From contig CAJNDS010002673.1 in NCBI GenBank assembly GCA_905221605.1, forward strand, positions 124,001 to 188,000: 64,000 nucleotides of DNA. The letters run 5' to 3'. The translations under genes were made by a program, and so were the position numbers. Below, in pieces: positions 36,501 to 48,231 of this stretch (position 1 is the first letter of the stretch; each line of letters begins with the position of its first letter). This DNA comes from Symbiodinium natans (Eukaryota > Sar > Dinophyceae > Suessiales > Symbiodiniaceae). Below the pieces are notes generated by a model. That model saw only the letters and a program-made list of their open reading frames with translations. It had not been told where the DNA came from and searched no databases.

Positions 36501-39500
36501 GAACTTAAGTCAAGCTACAAAAGGGCCCCATACTAGCCTACAGGGGTTTCTGGAAACCAACTTCTCACTATTCTGAAAGCTAACTAGCATATAATATCTA
36601 CTTAAAATACATGGTAAATAGTATACATATATGCAGCCCCGCAAGTACCCAGCATGAAGCCCCCCCAAAATCAAGCGCATGTATACATCATTTCATAGTC
36701 TTGGCCGTTTCTAGCCCTAGACGGCAAGTGGGGAGGCAGTCGCGTTTCAGAATCGGGGAGCCTAAAATTTTTTCACCCACGGTATACCCTTATAATTCCC
36801 TCGAAAGTTACGAGACTGTTCTTCCCTACGCCATTGTGTATAGTGACCCTAAACCTTAAAACCTCTTATTTCCGGGGAGCAGGGTTGCATGGCTTTCGCA
36901 CTTCATGGTTCCCTGTGCCTGTGCATTAGGGTTAAGGGTTTAGGGTTTAGGGTTTAGGGTTTAGGGGTGGCTGCGTCGGGTCCTAGCTAAGCCTCCGATA
37001 CCCTAAACCGTTTACTGAAACCCAAAGAGTCTCCCGTTTCCGCAGAGTTTAGGGTTTAGGGTTTAGGAAGCCCTGAACCTTAAACCCCCAAAGCCCTGAG
37101 CGCTTCATCTAAGGCAGAGTGGCGCTGGAACTGGCACAGGTCCAGGAGGACCTAATTCCCAGCCACTCGACCCAAGAGCCCTAGGGTTGAGGTTGGGGTT
37201 GAGGGCTGAGGGCTGAGGGCTGAGGGCTGAGGGCTGAGGGCTGAGGGCTGAGGGCTGAGGGCTGAGGGCTGAGGGCTGAGGGCTGAGGGTGGCGTTGAGG
37301 GCGGGTTTGGGGTGTGTCATGCGAGGGCGTGCGCGAGGGCCCGAGCCCGCGTTGCCGGTCGACCTGCCACTGCCCTGCCGCCAGCGGCAAAGGAGGACCC
37401 CCAGCCAGGCAAAGGGTTTGGACTCGCGGTTATGCTTTAGCAACGCTAATTATTAAAGGTGGTCTGGCTAAGGCCATCATCCGTGGGCCTGTTCAGGATA
37501 GATGGTCAGACACCTCTCCGTTTCTCTTTTCGTATGCACGCTCGGCTTGTGAGACCCTCGGCCATAGCAAGCGGGGTCTGTCGCTCGGCGGATGCGACTC
37601 CTCACCTGGCTTAGGGATGGGCTGAGGGTTTCAGCATGAGGGTTCTGGTACGATGTCTTGGTTACTGAGAAGGTTAGGGGAGCCTGCTTTTTTTGTCGGT
37701 CTGAAAGTTCAGGCCAGTTCGCACTGGGTTTTGTGCCCAGAGAGCCAAAAAAACCTCTTAGTAAAGGAAGATACCTTGAACTATATAGGGATCCTTAGAG
37801 GGGTCCCGTATATTAGGCTGTTTGGGTGAGGCTTCGGGCGGCAGCCCTGCTTGCACTTGGACATTTAGCTGGAAGGGGGGGGGAGGGGCGGGGGGAGTTC
37901 GGGGTTTTTCCGCTCGCCCGAAAAACCCCCTCGGGCCCAAGCAAACCCTCTGAAAGCCCTCTTCGGGATTTAGGGTTTCGGGTTTCGGGTTTAGGGTTTC
38001 GGGTTTCGGGTTTAGGGTTTAGGGGAGTGAGTGAGTCAGTGAGTGGACGGCCTGGGGTGCACTCCGGCCAACAGAAACGTTCCCTCCCGCCATCTCTTCC
38101 CCCCTCCGCTTGCGTCATTGGGGAGGTCCGGCAAGAGTTCGACGCTCCGAGCCCCTCAATCCGAGCTGGGAAAAACGCCACCCGAACCTCCATGGGCCCG
38201 CCCCCCCAAGCCGGGCGGCTTGGGTTGGATTTGGGCACTTAGGCAAGACAGCCCACTTCACAGGAACAGAAACTCTTCCCCTTGCGATCCCTCACAAAGG
38301 TACTAAGCTGGGGGCATTGGCTCGGAGACAGGGCTTGGGATGCGGGGTGGTCGTACCAAACACGCACACACGCACCGGCAGCAAGACTAAGGGAAAAAGC
38401 AAGTTCAGCTAATCCCCTTTTGGCTGCACAAACTCCAACAGTATCCCCTTGGCATGCGGGGCAATGCCTGCAACTCAAGGCACCGCCCCCGACCAGAAGG
38501 GGGTTTAGGGTTTAGGGTTTAGGGGGAGCGGGGGGGCATGAGGTGCCGAAGACACAAACGTCTCGCTGCCGCCGAGTGGCATCCAGCAGATGGTGGAGGC
38601 AGGGTGAAGGAGGGCTTGCTCCATCTTTAGGGTTTAGGGTTTAGGGTTTAGGGGTTAAGGAAGTTATGCAGTCCTAGGCACCCTGTAACCCGACTTTGTC
38701 TGACATCCCCCTAACCCTAAACCCTAAACTCTGCCCTAAACCCTGAACCCCATCCACCGAAGCCCTGAACCGGGGAGTCCTCCCTAAAGCGCCGAGTCCT
38801 GGAGGGCTCAGGGTGTTCTAGGGCCCTAAACCCAAACCCTAAACCTTATCAACCTAACCCTAAACCGTAAACCCTACACCCTAAACCCTAAACCCTAAAC
38901 CCTAAACGCAGGTTTAGGGTGTTCGGGGTTTGTGTGGGGGGGACCCCTCCAGGTCTGCAACCATCGGGCCAAGCTTGCCATCCTGCAACTCGGCAGCCTG
39001 AGGGTTTAAGGTTCAAAAGGTTTTAAGGTTTAGGGAATTTTTAGGGTTTAGGGTTTAGGGTTTAGCTTGCTGTCGGATTTATGGGGCTTAGGGACTTTTA
39101 GGGTTTATAGGTTCAGGTCCTTTCCTGTTTAGGGCCCGCAAAAGGGTGTGGGCCCCTTGAGGGATGTCCGGGAGGAAGGCACTATAGGGTTAAGGATGAA
39201 CGTCCAAGTTGTTGGTTAGGGTTTAGGGTTTAGGGTTCAGGGTTCCGGGTTTAGGGTTTAGGGTTTAGGGTTCAGGGTTCAGGGTTCACGGTTCAGGGTT
39301 TAGGGTTTAGGGTTTAGGGTTCAGGCATGAACGTCTAAGTTCTAGAAGGTTGGACCACCTCCGCGCGGCGAACCTTCAGAAATCTCTGCGCCCCCCGGGG
39401 AGCATCTGGAAGGTTTAGGGTTTAGGGTTTAGGGATTAGGGTTTAGGAAGACCCGTAGTCTTATTCCCCTTTATCACCCCTCTACATACCTTTTACAGTC

Positions 39501-42500
39501 TGTATATACCTAGGTAGCCCCTAAATTCAAGCCTAAATAACCCCTAAGGTCCCTTATAAGGGTCCCTCCTTCAGTCCCTGCCTACTTGAGGGTTAATGAT
39601 TCATGGGTAGTTATAAGTAGGGTTGGGAGTAAAGTAGCCTATATGGCATCCTTCCTTGGTAACCTATATTGTATCCTTAATTAGGGCACTCATAGAACCC
39701 TACTGAGAACTACCCACGATCCTACAAGTAGATGCTTTGGTGTTTAGGGTGTGCAGTGCGGCTTCAACGCTTCTCTAAGGGGACTTGCATGGCTCCGAAG
39801 TATAAGGGGTCTCCAAGTTATAAGTAGAGTTATAAGGGCCCTAAATTGGGTTATAAGGACCCTAAATTAGCTTATAAGTCCCTTAACTATAGTTAGTAAG
39901 GTAAGGGGGCCCCTCCTTGTATAAGGGGTCTCCATTTAAGGGCCCATACTAAGGGACCATGAAACCGCACTTAGAGTTTCGCCTCCTGCTGCTTCGGGAG
40001 TGCGGGATGGAATCGATTTTTGGCAGAATCCCTGCTTGGTTTCTTTTTTTATTTGGCTTGCATATGAGAGCTGGGCGGCGCCTAAAGTGGACCCTAAGCC
40101 CGAAACCCTAAACCCTCAACCCTAAACCCTAGGCCCTAAACCCTAAACCCTAAACTCTAAACCCCAAACCCTAAACCCTAAGCACCAGGCCAGGGAGGAG
40201 GCAAAGTGCTGGTTTTTGTCCAGAGACGTGCTTCAGCGGACGACCTCGCGGCTCTCATTGCTGACGAGTTCGGCCAGACATGCCGCTTGGATCTGGGGGT
40301 TTAGCGTTTAGGGTTGAGTGTTTAGGGTTTAGGGTTTAGGGTTTAGGGTTTATTTAGGGTTGAGGGTTTAGGGTTTCGGGTGTAGTGTTTAGGGCTGATG
40401 TGGGGGTTTCCCGACATGAGGGCTACCTTATTGTTGTCCTTACTATCAGGAAATCCTACTACTTGGGAAGTCAATTTTAGGGGTCCCCCATCTTCGTAAA
40501 CCCCCAATCTAGGGAGGCCCTTTGGGATATTTGATTTTTATCCTCACGCATCTCTAAACCCCCTAAACTCTAAGCTCTAAACCCTAAACCCTAAACCCTA
40601 AACTTTAAACTCTAAACCCAATCTGTTTTTAGTTCCCGAAAATGAGGGTACCTTTTTGGGGTTCCTATAATAAGGATTGCAGTGCGTTGGGCATATGAAA
40701 GAAACCCTTTTTGGGGGGAATTACAATGCTTGTTATACTCACGAAATCTTTTTCTTCAGAGAGATTTAAGGGCCATCTTAGTCATGGTCTTGGGATGAGT
40801 CTCCACTGTGGAGCTCCTGTAGACTGATTTTGTTTTTTTCCTCCGGTAAGGGCCCAGAGTGCCCCAAACCCCTCAATTAAGGAATATGTACCCTATGACT
40901 ATACAGAGATCCTTGGTGTGATTTGAGGTCGGTTCCTCATTTGATGGGTTTTTTTTGGCTGTCTGGGGGTATTATCACAAGTGCCAGCGCCAGGTGGGGT
41001 GATGCATGGTTTGCGCAGCCAAGACCAACGCGAGGCCACTCTCAGCAAGTTTCTGGGTGGGACTTTACTACAACTTTATCACTTTACAAGTTTAGGGTTC
41101 CTCTATTTTCATATTAAGGGAGCTGAAAGTTAAGCTTTTATTGGGGGGTTAAACAGCAACCAAGGTTTCGCGCTGGCCAGATCAGGGTCCTGATTGCCAC
41201 GGACGTCCTCGGGCGGGGCGTCGACATCCCCGACGTCAGCCTGGTCTTCATTTATGACTTTCCGGGGGATATCGAGACGTACCTTGGGGACGACATGAAC
41301 CATAAACGGACCTTTATCATAGGAATTATAGTAACTAGTATAGAGTATATATATATATATGGTACCCCCCCCGCCCCATATGCCCACACTTTTTCCTCTC
41401 AGGTGCCATGGTAGCGGTTAGAGGCTTAGGATTTCGAAGCCTCCGAGAGCAGCGAGCACTGTACCAATGTTTTAGGCCCAAAAGAGCAAAAACGCTGTAC
41501 TGTTCCAAAAAAACCAATCTTTTTAAGCCAAAACAAGCAAAAATGCCGTACTGTCCCAAAAAAAACCAAAGTTTGGAGACCTCCAGGCCCTGGAGGAGCC
41601 CAAGGTCTCCAAACTTTGGTTTTTTTTGTTTTTTTTTGGCTTTTTTGGGACAGTACAGCATTTTTGCACTTTTTGCCTTAAAAAGATTGTTTTTTTTGGG
41701 ACAGTACAGCATTTTCGAGGCCTGGGACCGCAAAAACGCTATACTGTCCAAAAAAAACCAATCCTTTTAAGCCAAAGCAAGCAAAAATGCTGTACTGTCC
41801 CAAAAAAACCAAAAAGAACCAAAGTTTGGAGACCTCCAGGCCCTGGAGGAGCCCAAGGTCTCCAAACTTTGTCTTTTTTGGTTTTCTGGGACAGTACAGC
41901 ATTTTTGCACATTTTGCCCTAAAAAGATGGTTTTTTTGGGACAGTACAGCAGACTGCAAAAACGCTGTACTGTCCCAAAAAACCAATCTTTTAAGCCGAT
42001 TCACATTATTTTATACAGGAGTCCTATTGGTTCCTATTCATTTAGCAAGATTCCTTCTCATTTTAACAGGATTCCTATGAATTCGAACCGGTTCTTTTCA
42101 ATTTGGTAAGGGTTCCTATGCATTTTAATAGGCTTCCTATTAACTTTTATCGGTTCCGAAAAAATATTGGCAGGATTCCTATGAAGTCAATAGAGGATTC
42201 CTATTTATTTTATAGGATTCCAATAAAGTTTCATAGGGTTCCTAATTCTTTTAATAAGGCTCCTACTAATGTAATAAATTCTTATCAATTTTAATCAGAT
42301 GCTTATTCATGTTAATGGGATTCGTATTTATTTTAATGGATCGCATTCGTTTGAAAGGGATACCGATTGGTTTAGGCTCATATTAATTTTAGTAGGATTC
42401 CTATTATTTAGGGGTTCACACTTTTTTTGTAGGAGTCCCATTGGTTCCTATTAATTTTAGTAGGGGCCCTCTTCAGTTTATTAGGATTGCTATCAAGTAT

Positions 42501-43434
42501 AATTGGGTTCTACTTTTTCTAGGGTTCCTATGGATTGAAATAGAGGATTCCTGTTGTTCTGTGTATAAGATTCCAATACATTTCCATAGTTGCCTAATTA
42601 TTTTAATAAGGCTCCTACAAATGCAATATGATTCCTATCCATTTTATTCTGTCATTTGAATAGGGTTCCAATAGAATTTGAGAATTAAATTAAGGGTTCT
42701 CACTCCTATTAATGGGTTTCCTTTTCATTTTTATAAGATTCCTATTGAAACAAGATGAATCCTATGAACCCAATTAAATTTGATAGGAACGCTATTCACA
42801 TGCATAGGATTTCTATTTAAATTCATAGCATGCAATCCACAATCTCGAGCAAATTGTTCAGGCCATTTCTGCTGGAGTTTTATGGGAGTCCCTCCCCCCT
42901 TTAAAAACCACCGCGCGTGGCGGAACGTAGTATTTTTGTCTGGAAACCATGCTGAAGCGTGGGTGCATGTGGGGGGGGGGGGGGTAGCATACATATATAT
43001 ATGTATACATATTATATATATATTTATATATATATATATGTATATCACCCCAATTTTAGGGTTCATTTGGGCTCCAAGGTATGTGCATCGTGTAGGCCGC
43101 ACCGGGCGCAACGGCCAATGCGGCCGTGCAGTGTCGCTTTTTGAGCCCCAGGAGTGGAGCCTGGGCCCCTATTGACCTACAGTTTAGTAGTAGCTACCCC
43201 TTAATTAATAGGCATAACCCTAAACCTTAGACCCTAGACCCGAAACCCTAAACCTGAAACCCTAAACCCTAAGCCCTAAACTGTAGACCCTAAACCCTAG
43301 ACCCTAAACCCTAAACCCTAAACCCGAAACCCGAAACCCTAAACCCCAATCCCAGGAATGCCTTCTTGGCTCGCGAGCTGGTGGAAGTCCTGGATGCCTG
43401 CCACCAGGAAGTGCCTCCGGAGCTTGAAACTTAG
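33553..43434 (+). CDS. DEAD-box ATP-dependent RNA helicase, ten exons
   Basis: Exons: 33553-34217, 34414-34507, 36127-36220, 38543-38598, 38953-39003, 40194 to about 40298, 40994-41048, 41165-41278, 43079-43153 and 43356-43434 (TAG). The product is about 460 residues. Motifs in order: Q motif region [10 protein letters not shown] (85-94), I APTGSGKT (110-117), Ia PTRELA, GG, Ib TVGR, II DEGD (229-232), III SAT, IV VLVFV, HG with [28 protein letters not shown]. The end ([19 protein letters not shown]) matches the family. DEAD-box helicases unwind or remodel RNA with ATP. Junctions keep phase except that the sixth donor is unresolved. Donors are GT, or GC for introns 1 and 4; all nine acceptors are AG|G. 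The ATG at 33553 opens a hydrophobic leader ([13 protein letters not shown]) then an R/S-rich stretch, suggesting ER entry and possibly plastid import. An in-frame GTG at 33529 is less likely. Odd: DEGD for DEAD, TVGR for TPGR. Confidence 0.9.
34951..35086. mobile_element. MITE-like element, family A, in helicase intron 2
   Basis: Begins CTCGAAGGTTCCTGGGTAG; right ends ACCTTCAAG and CCATGAACCTTCGAG both occur (35047 and 35086), suggesting a partial duplication. A diverged second copy lies in the same intron at about 35939-36041. Confidence 0.6.
35208..35545. repeat. Telomere-type and poly-G repeats in helicase intron 2
   Basis: CCCTAAA units (35208-35260), a 60-bp G-rich tract (35280-35342) and then about seventeen TTTAGGG units (35422-35545) in the opposite orientation. 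Confidence 0.9.
36221..38542. other. Helicase intron 3
   Basis: The longest intron, 2.3 kb. It contains TTTAGGG pieces (36925-36965, 37045-37065, 37970-38022, 38500-38523), the GAGGGCT array at 37200-37288 and several open but unrecognised frames on both strands (37813-38412). I see no nested gene that I can support. Confidence 0.6.
37200..37288 (+). repeat. GAGGGCT heptamer array
   Basis: Twelve almost perfect copies of GAGGGCT (GGGCTGA). It is a 7-bp unit like the telomere heptamer but with a different sequence, flanked by GAGGTTGGGGTT-like degenerate units. Confidence 0.95.
39200..40393. other. Repeat content of helicase introns 5 and 6
   Basis: TTTAGGG and TTCAGGG blocks (39218-39323, 39414-39448), a family A MITE-like copy at 39590-39730, other dispersed-repeat fragments (39820-39960), CCCTAAA units just before exon 6 (40097-40182) and TTTAGGG units just after it (40318-40375). 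Confidence 0.75.
41440..41995. repeat. Two tandem foldback units in helicase intron 8
   Basis: Two copies (about 41462-41720 and 41735-41990) of a unit with long inverted arms. One arm reads CTGTACTGTCCCAAAAAA and CCAAAGTTTGGAGACC; the other is its reverse complement. They meet at the near-palindromic centre CCTCCAGGCCCTGGAGG. Each could form a hairpin with arms of about 100 bp. The symmetry produces near-identical phenylalanine- and lysine-rich frames on both strands, which are not genes. Confidence 0.9.
42000..42830. repeat. Degenerate AT-rich minisatellite in helicase intron 8
   Basis: About thirty diverged copies of a unit of roughly 25 bp, built on AGGATTCCTATT plus ATTTTAAT. Copies vary in length and sequence. 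It lies between the foldback units and a TA microsatellite (42990-43042) that precedes exon 9. Confidence 0.8.
43210..43350 (-). repeat. CCCTAAA array in the last helicase intron
   Basis: Intron 9 (43154-43355, 202 bp) consists mostly of degenerate CCCTAAA, CCCGAAA and CCCTAGA units running to within a few bases of the CCCAG|G acceptor. Confidence 0.9.
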
Positions 43435-43813
43435 GGATTCTTGGGAATACTTTTGATGCTGTATTACCTTAGGGACTAGGGTTTAGGGTTTAGGGTTTAG
43501 GGTTGAGGGTTTGCGACGATAAAGGCCCTGCACGGTCAGGAAGGATTGAAGCAAAAGGCAGATCGTAGATTAGCTAGGCAAAACAGGTTGAGCGTGCAGT
43601 CGCCAGGCTCTGTGTAAAGACTCTGAGCCAGAGAGTGGGGTGTTTTTCCCATTCGATAGAACGAGCGAGTAAGCATTTCTCGTGTGCTGACGTTTTCGGG
43701 CCTCGGCTCAAGAACGGCGGAGGAGGCAGTGCTGGCAGTCATCAAGTCCAGTTTCACAAAGGGTTTAGGATTTAGGGATACTTTGGCATATTTTCTGAGA
43801 AGCAGCTACAACC

Positions 43814-45267
43814 ATGAATTTTTGTCAGGGTTCCAAGTTCAGTATTAAGGAGAGGGCTGCGGAGTCCGGCAAGACTCAGACGGGCGCGAAGAAGTTGCCA
43901 GAACTCGACGCGCAAAGTCCTCCCATGGCCTCTGCCCACGAGCTCCTGGACTGGGACGCCTCGGGGAGGCGGTGCTGGAGCTACTCCTTCACCGGGGCGT
44001 CGGAGCAGGGGAGGATGGAGTTCCGAAGCCAAGGTCTCAAAAGGGAGTCAAGCTTCCACCGTTTGCTTATCAGAACACCCCCCCCCCCCCCCCAAAATGT
44101 AAAATAATAACAACCCCTATATTACCCTTATAAGGAAGAATATTAAGGAAGAATTTGTTTTTGTTTTGGGGGGGGGGGGGGTTCAGCAATTCGTGGGCTG
44201 GGGACATCCCCTAAGGATGAATTTCAGGAGGTCCCCTGAATCTACTCCGGAAATGACCCTTCTAGTGCCATAAGATCCTCAAACCCAAGGGTACAACCTT
44301 AGGGGTCCCCTAAACCATAAACCCTAAACCCTAAACCCTAAACCCATGAAGGTCACCTGCGAACAACCTGGGGTTGGGGAGACTGGAAGCTCATTCAGGC
44401 AGGAGCCAAGACACACATGGCCGTTACCTTGGTAGCTGATTGGCACCCTGTTTTGTCAGGGTTTAGGGTTTAGGGTTTAGGGTTTAGGGTTTAGGGTTTA
44501 GGGTTTAGGGTTTAGGGTTTAGGGTTTAGGGTTTAGGGCAGAAGTAACTCACACCACCAAAAAGCGAAGGGGGGGGGGGGGTACCCTCATGATAGGGCAG
44601 CCCTGGCCAAGGTGAGCTGGAGTGGCATCACCGACGTGTTGGAGCTTACTGATCCTGGATCCTTTCAGCTCGTGTCTCGCAACTTGGTCATGGTTGGGCA
44701 ATGTTTTTACATCTTTAAGGGCACTTAAACCCAAGAAGGAATATAAATTTAGATTTTTAATACGATCGCAACCATGAACTAGGTAATGGCAGGCATGCTA
44801 GCACATTTAAGAAGAAGACCACGGGACACGTCTTGCTGGACGTCGAGATGCTGCAGTAGCGGCGGCCTGCCCCACCACCATTTTTCGAAGCAGACGGGAT
44901 GTTGCGCATCCTCGTCGATTTCGGGGTGCCACGAGCCGAAGGGCGCGCGGAGTAGTCTTGAAGCGATTCGCAGCTTGTTTAGACTCGGGCGATTGCCTCA
45001 TTAGAAAAAGTCCACTTCGCCAAGTCAGACGCGCTTGCCACCATGACACCGTTCCTCGCCTCACGGCCTCTGCCGATCACGTGGCAGGTGCCTTCGTGGC
45101 GCAGGCGATGGCAGCAGGCTGTGTCAGTTTGAGCCCGATATGCTCGAAGGGTGTATAAGGGCACCTTCTTGATTCAGCCTGTGTCCATCGCAGGTGCTGT
45201 GCCCCCAGGCTACGACTTTGACGCCACTCGTCTTGGGAATTTGACGAGCCGCACTGAGCTGTCTTAG
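43814..45267 (+). CDS. Unrecognised multi-exon gene candidate
   Basis: An ATG at 43814 opens an exon to 44033 (AAG|GTCTCA donor) containing KKLPELDAQSPPMASAH and SYSFTGASEQGRMEF. A second exon, 44601-44686, joins it in phase (ALAKVSWSGITDVLEL, DPGSFQLVSRNL). It ends exactly where a family C element starts, with GT. Beyond the element, islands at about 44812-44850, 44851-44955, 44985-45090 and 45150-45267 are open in plausible frames, the last ending in a stop after PPGYDFDATRLG. Their phases do not all agree, so the downstream structure is a guess. No domain recognised. It follows the helicase in the same direction, about 380 bp after its stop codon. Confidence 0.35.
44459..44537 (+). repeat. 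Interstitial telomere-type array (TTTAGGG)n
   Basis: Eleven perfect units in what would be the first intron of the 43.8-45.3 kb candidate gene. Confidence 0.95.
44687..44782. mobile_element. Introner-like element, family C, at an exon edge
   Basis: 96 bp, begins GTCATGGTTGGGCAATG and ends CGCAACCATGAACTAG, followed by G. It directly follows an open exon-like frame (LVSRNL) whose last codon abuts the GT. If removed as an intron, the flanking frame stays open (VMAGMLAHL). Confidence 0.65.
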
Positions 45268-45680
45268 TTGGAAAGTTCCGGGCAGAACTGTTTCTGGGGG
45301 TTCATCGCCCCATTCACTGGCCGCCATGCTTCAGCGTTTTGACGGCTGCTGTTTCGGATTTGGGTTAGGGTCTGCCTTCAGGCGCGTGTTGGACAGGATG
45401 TCAAGGAACTCAGGCGACACTGCTTGCAAACGGAAGGAGACATCAGCTGTCACATGCTGTCACCAAGGCACAGATGCGAGCCATGCAAGCCATGTGCCTT
45501 TGCCTTGCACATGAAAGTTGAGGGTGGATCTAAGGCCTGGTGGTACCCTTTTTCTCTTTTTTGGTTTCAAGGTCCCTTATTTTAAAGTTACCAAACCAAA
45601 AACGAATATCCTTATTACAATATGGTTACTGGGCTACCAAGAAAGTATAGTATACGCCCTTTGTGGAGCCGGGGCCCTTC

Positions 45681-45807
45681 CTTGAGGGTTCATGGGTAGT
45701 TAGTTAAGTACTAGTTGTATGTAGGCTTATATTCAGTGCCCGAGGGAATTAGAGTATGGGCTGCCTTACTTCTACCCCTACTTAGAACTATTCAATGAAT
45801 CTCCAAG
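45681..45807. mobile_element. MITE-like element, family A, next to a family E copy
   Basis: Starts CTTGAGGGTTCATGGGTAG and ends CAATGAATCTCCAAG. About 40 bp upstream is a family E copy, 45537-45640 (GGTGGTACCCTTTTTCTC to TATGGTTACTGGGCTACC). Confidence 0.65.
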
Positions 45808-46149
45808 TAGTCATAAGGAATGTACATAAGAAAGACCCATGAGGCACCCAGTTTTGATCAAGCAAGCCAGTACAATTTTGGAATCACGGCAACAAAGCCC
45901 TAAAGCCTAAACTATAGCCGGTTTAGATTGGTGTTTGAGTGTGGCCAGAGCATCCGCGGGGCTCCCCGCCCTCCCCCTGAAGCCGCCACGGAACAAGGAA
46001 GGGACCCACCCGGCATACATGCTGTGGGCTGCCCAACCAGGTGGCTATAGGTGCTTTTCGTCTTCTTTGTGGAGGGCGAACCTCGTTCGGCAACCCTGCA
46101 TGCTCTTGGGCTGTCTAAGAACCTAGCCAAGGATGGAGCAGATGCAGCA

Positions 46150-46260
46150 ACCAAAGCCAGCACCTGCTCCGGCACCTGCGCCGGTGCCTGCGTCGGTGCC
46201 CGCGTCGGTGCCTGCGCCGGTGCCTGCGTCGGTGCCTGCGTCGGTGTCTGCGCGGGCCGC
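46150..46260 (+). repeat. GC-rich minisatellite (CCTGCGTCGGTG units)
   Basis: About nine imperfect 12-bp units. In one plus-strand frame it reads PVPASVPASVPAPVPAS, in another GACVGACVG. Both are open from upstream, so it might lie inside an exon, but no partner exons or domain support that. Confidence 0.8.
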
Positions 46261-46794
46261 CAGCATGCCGGGCACTCAGGGCTTGCAAGACCCGAGCCCA
46301 GACAGCCGCCGTTACCCCTTTTGCTTTAGGTCTAAGAACATGGCTGTGAATGCTGTGAATCCGACTGGGCCTCCATATTTAATGGGTACCGGGCTACTTG
46401 CGCTGGAGTTCTGATAAGGCGGAGAAAAGAGAGGGGCTTCACATGGTTGAACTTGACCTGGTCGGCAGCGGGGCTAGGAGGCACTCAGCTCTATACGCTG
46501 TCGCCATTTGTTCGGCCCAGGATCTTCGCATTGAACTCGGGTCGCTTGGCCATGAATAAACACGAATGGTATGCCCTTCGGGTCCGTACATATTTATACG
46601 ATAATGACCCCCCAAAAACCTTATTGCATTCGCAAGGCCCCTATATGACGCGGACGGCACTCACAAAGATAGTACCACTACGCACAAACCGTCCATGAGA
46701 GCGACAAGGGTAAATCAAGTGCTTCGCTTCTTACAGACAGAGCTGTACGTTTGAACGCCAAAGGGAAAACCTTAGAAACCCTAAGCCGCTAGGC

Positions 46795-47126
46795 AGCCTA
46801 AACTTTATATACCTTACAAACCCTACACAGCCCTATAAAACCCTATGAACCCGACAAACCCTATAAACCCTAAAAACACTATAGACCCTAAAAACACTAT
46901 AAACCCAACCCTGTAATCCCGAAACCCCAAACACTACACCCCAAACCCCAAACCCCAAACCCCAAACCCTAAACCCGCAACCCTAAATCCTAAACCCTAA
47001 ACCCTAAACCCTAAACCCTAAACCCTAGACCCTAAACCCTAAACCCTAAACCCTAAACCCTAAACCCTAAACCCTAAACCCTAAACCCTAAACCCTAAAC
47101 CCTAAACCCTAAACCCTAAACCCTAA
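46795..47126 (-). repeat. Graded CCCTAAA array
   Basis: Starts with degenerate CCCTATAAA units, passes through CCCCAAA heptamers (46935-46970) and ends in about eighteen nearly perfect CCCTAAA units. A TTTAGGG array in the opposite orientation follows at 47224-47350. Confidence 0.95.
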
Positions 47127-47919
47127 CCAAACTGCTAATGAGCACCCGCAGCCAGCCATGGCCGAGCCCTGCGCAGCTGCGGGTTGCCAGCTTCCTGGCA
47201 CGAAGCTGTGGCTGAGACTGCAGAGGGTTTAGGGTTAGGGTTTAGGGTTTAGGGTTTAGGGTTTAGGGTTTAGGGTTTAGGGTTTAGGTTTAGGGTTTAG
47301 GGTTTAGGGTTCAGGGTTTAGGGTTTAGGGTTCTAGGGTTTAGGGTTTCGAGTTTGGGGATCCTGGAGACGGCAGTTGTTCCCTAGGTAGGCTCTTGGGA
47401 CACTTTCATATATTTTCCCCTCATTAGGTTTTTAAGAGGATCATATTAAACTCTACGCCCTAAACCGAGTAGGGTTTAGGGTTTAGGGTATAGGGTTTAG
47501 GGTTTAGGGTTTAGGATTCAGGGCTCCTCCGGGATTTCTTTATGCATGAGGAGCTCGTGCAAAGTCAGGGCGACACCGTGCTTGAACTCCATGATGCACC
47601 TTTTTTTTCTTTTTGTACTTGCTTAGGGTTTAGGGTTTAGGGTTTAGGGTTTGAGATTTTGTGTTTTCCCTCAACAGTGTACCTCCAGGACTCGCTTTCG
47701 TAAACTGATGTGCCGTGTTCATGGGCACGAGAGCGGCGTGCTCGGCCAGGCACGCTCAGACAAGCCGGTGCTTTTAGGGTTTCGGGTGTAAGGTTGAGGG
47801 TTTTGGGTTGGGATCAAGGTCCAGGTGTAAAAGAGATTACATCCCAACCCTAAACCCTAAACCCTAAGTTGAGGGTTTAGGCCTGGGATCAAGAAGTCCA
47901 GGTGTAAAAGAGATTAAAC

Positions 47920-48024
47920 TTGGGATGTTCCCCCCCCTATGCTAACAGTTCCTAATAGGGCTTGTAATAGGGGGTTACTCGAATCCCTATTCAGGACTGT
48001 TAGTATAAAGGGGCAACATCCCAA
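47920..48024. mobile_element. MITE-like element, family B
   Basis: 105 bp, termini TTGGGATGTTCCCCCCC and GGGGCAACATCCCAA, inner pair CTAACAGTTCCTAAT and CAGGACTGTTAG. Confidence 0.8.
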
Positions 48025-48137
48025 GATGAAAGCTCAACTGCCCGAGTTGGCTTAGGTGTAGCCGCTGTGGCGCTGCAGCCTATTGCTCCACAGAGTGCCA
48101 GCGCAAGGACTGGAAGGCATCTCTCTCTCGGCTCAAA

Positions 48138-48231
48138 TAGGGTTTAGGGTTTAGGGTTTAGGGTTTAGGGTTTAGGGTTTAGGGTTTAGGGTTTAGGGTT
48201 TAGGGTTTAGGGTTTAGGGTTTAGGGTTTAG
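48138..48231 (+). repeat. Interstitial telomere-type array (TTTAGGG)n
   Basis: Thirteen perfect TTTAGGG units. Confidence 0.95.

Noticed and set aside
37105-37443. Frame with an LSPQPSA repeat
   Set aside because: Minus-strand translation of the GAGGGCT array within a helicase intron.
41335-42080. Phe/Lys-rich frames on both strands
   Set aside because: Produced by the foldback units; plus and minus products are near copies of each other.
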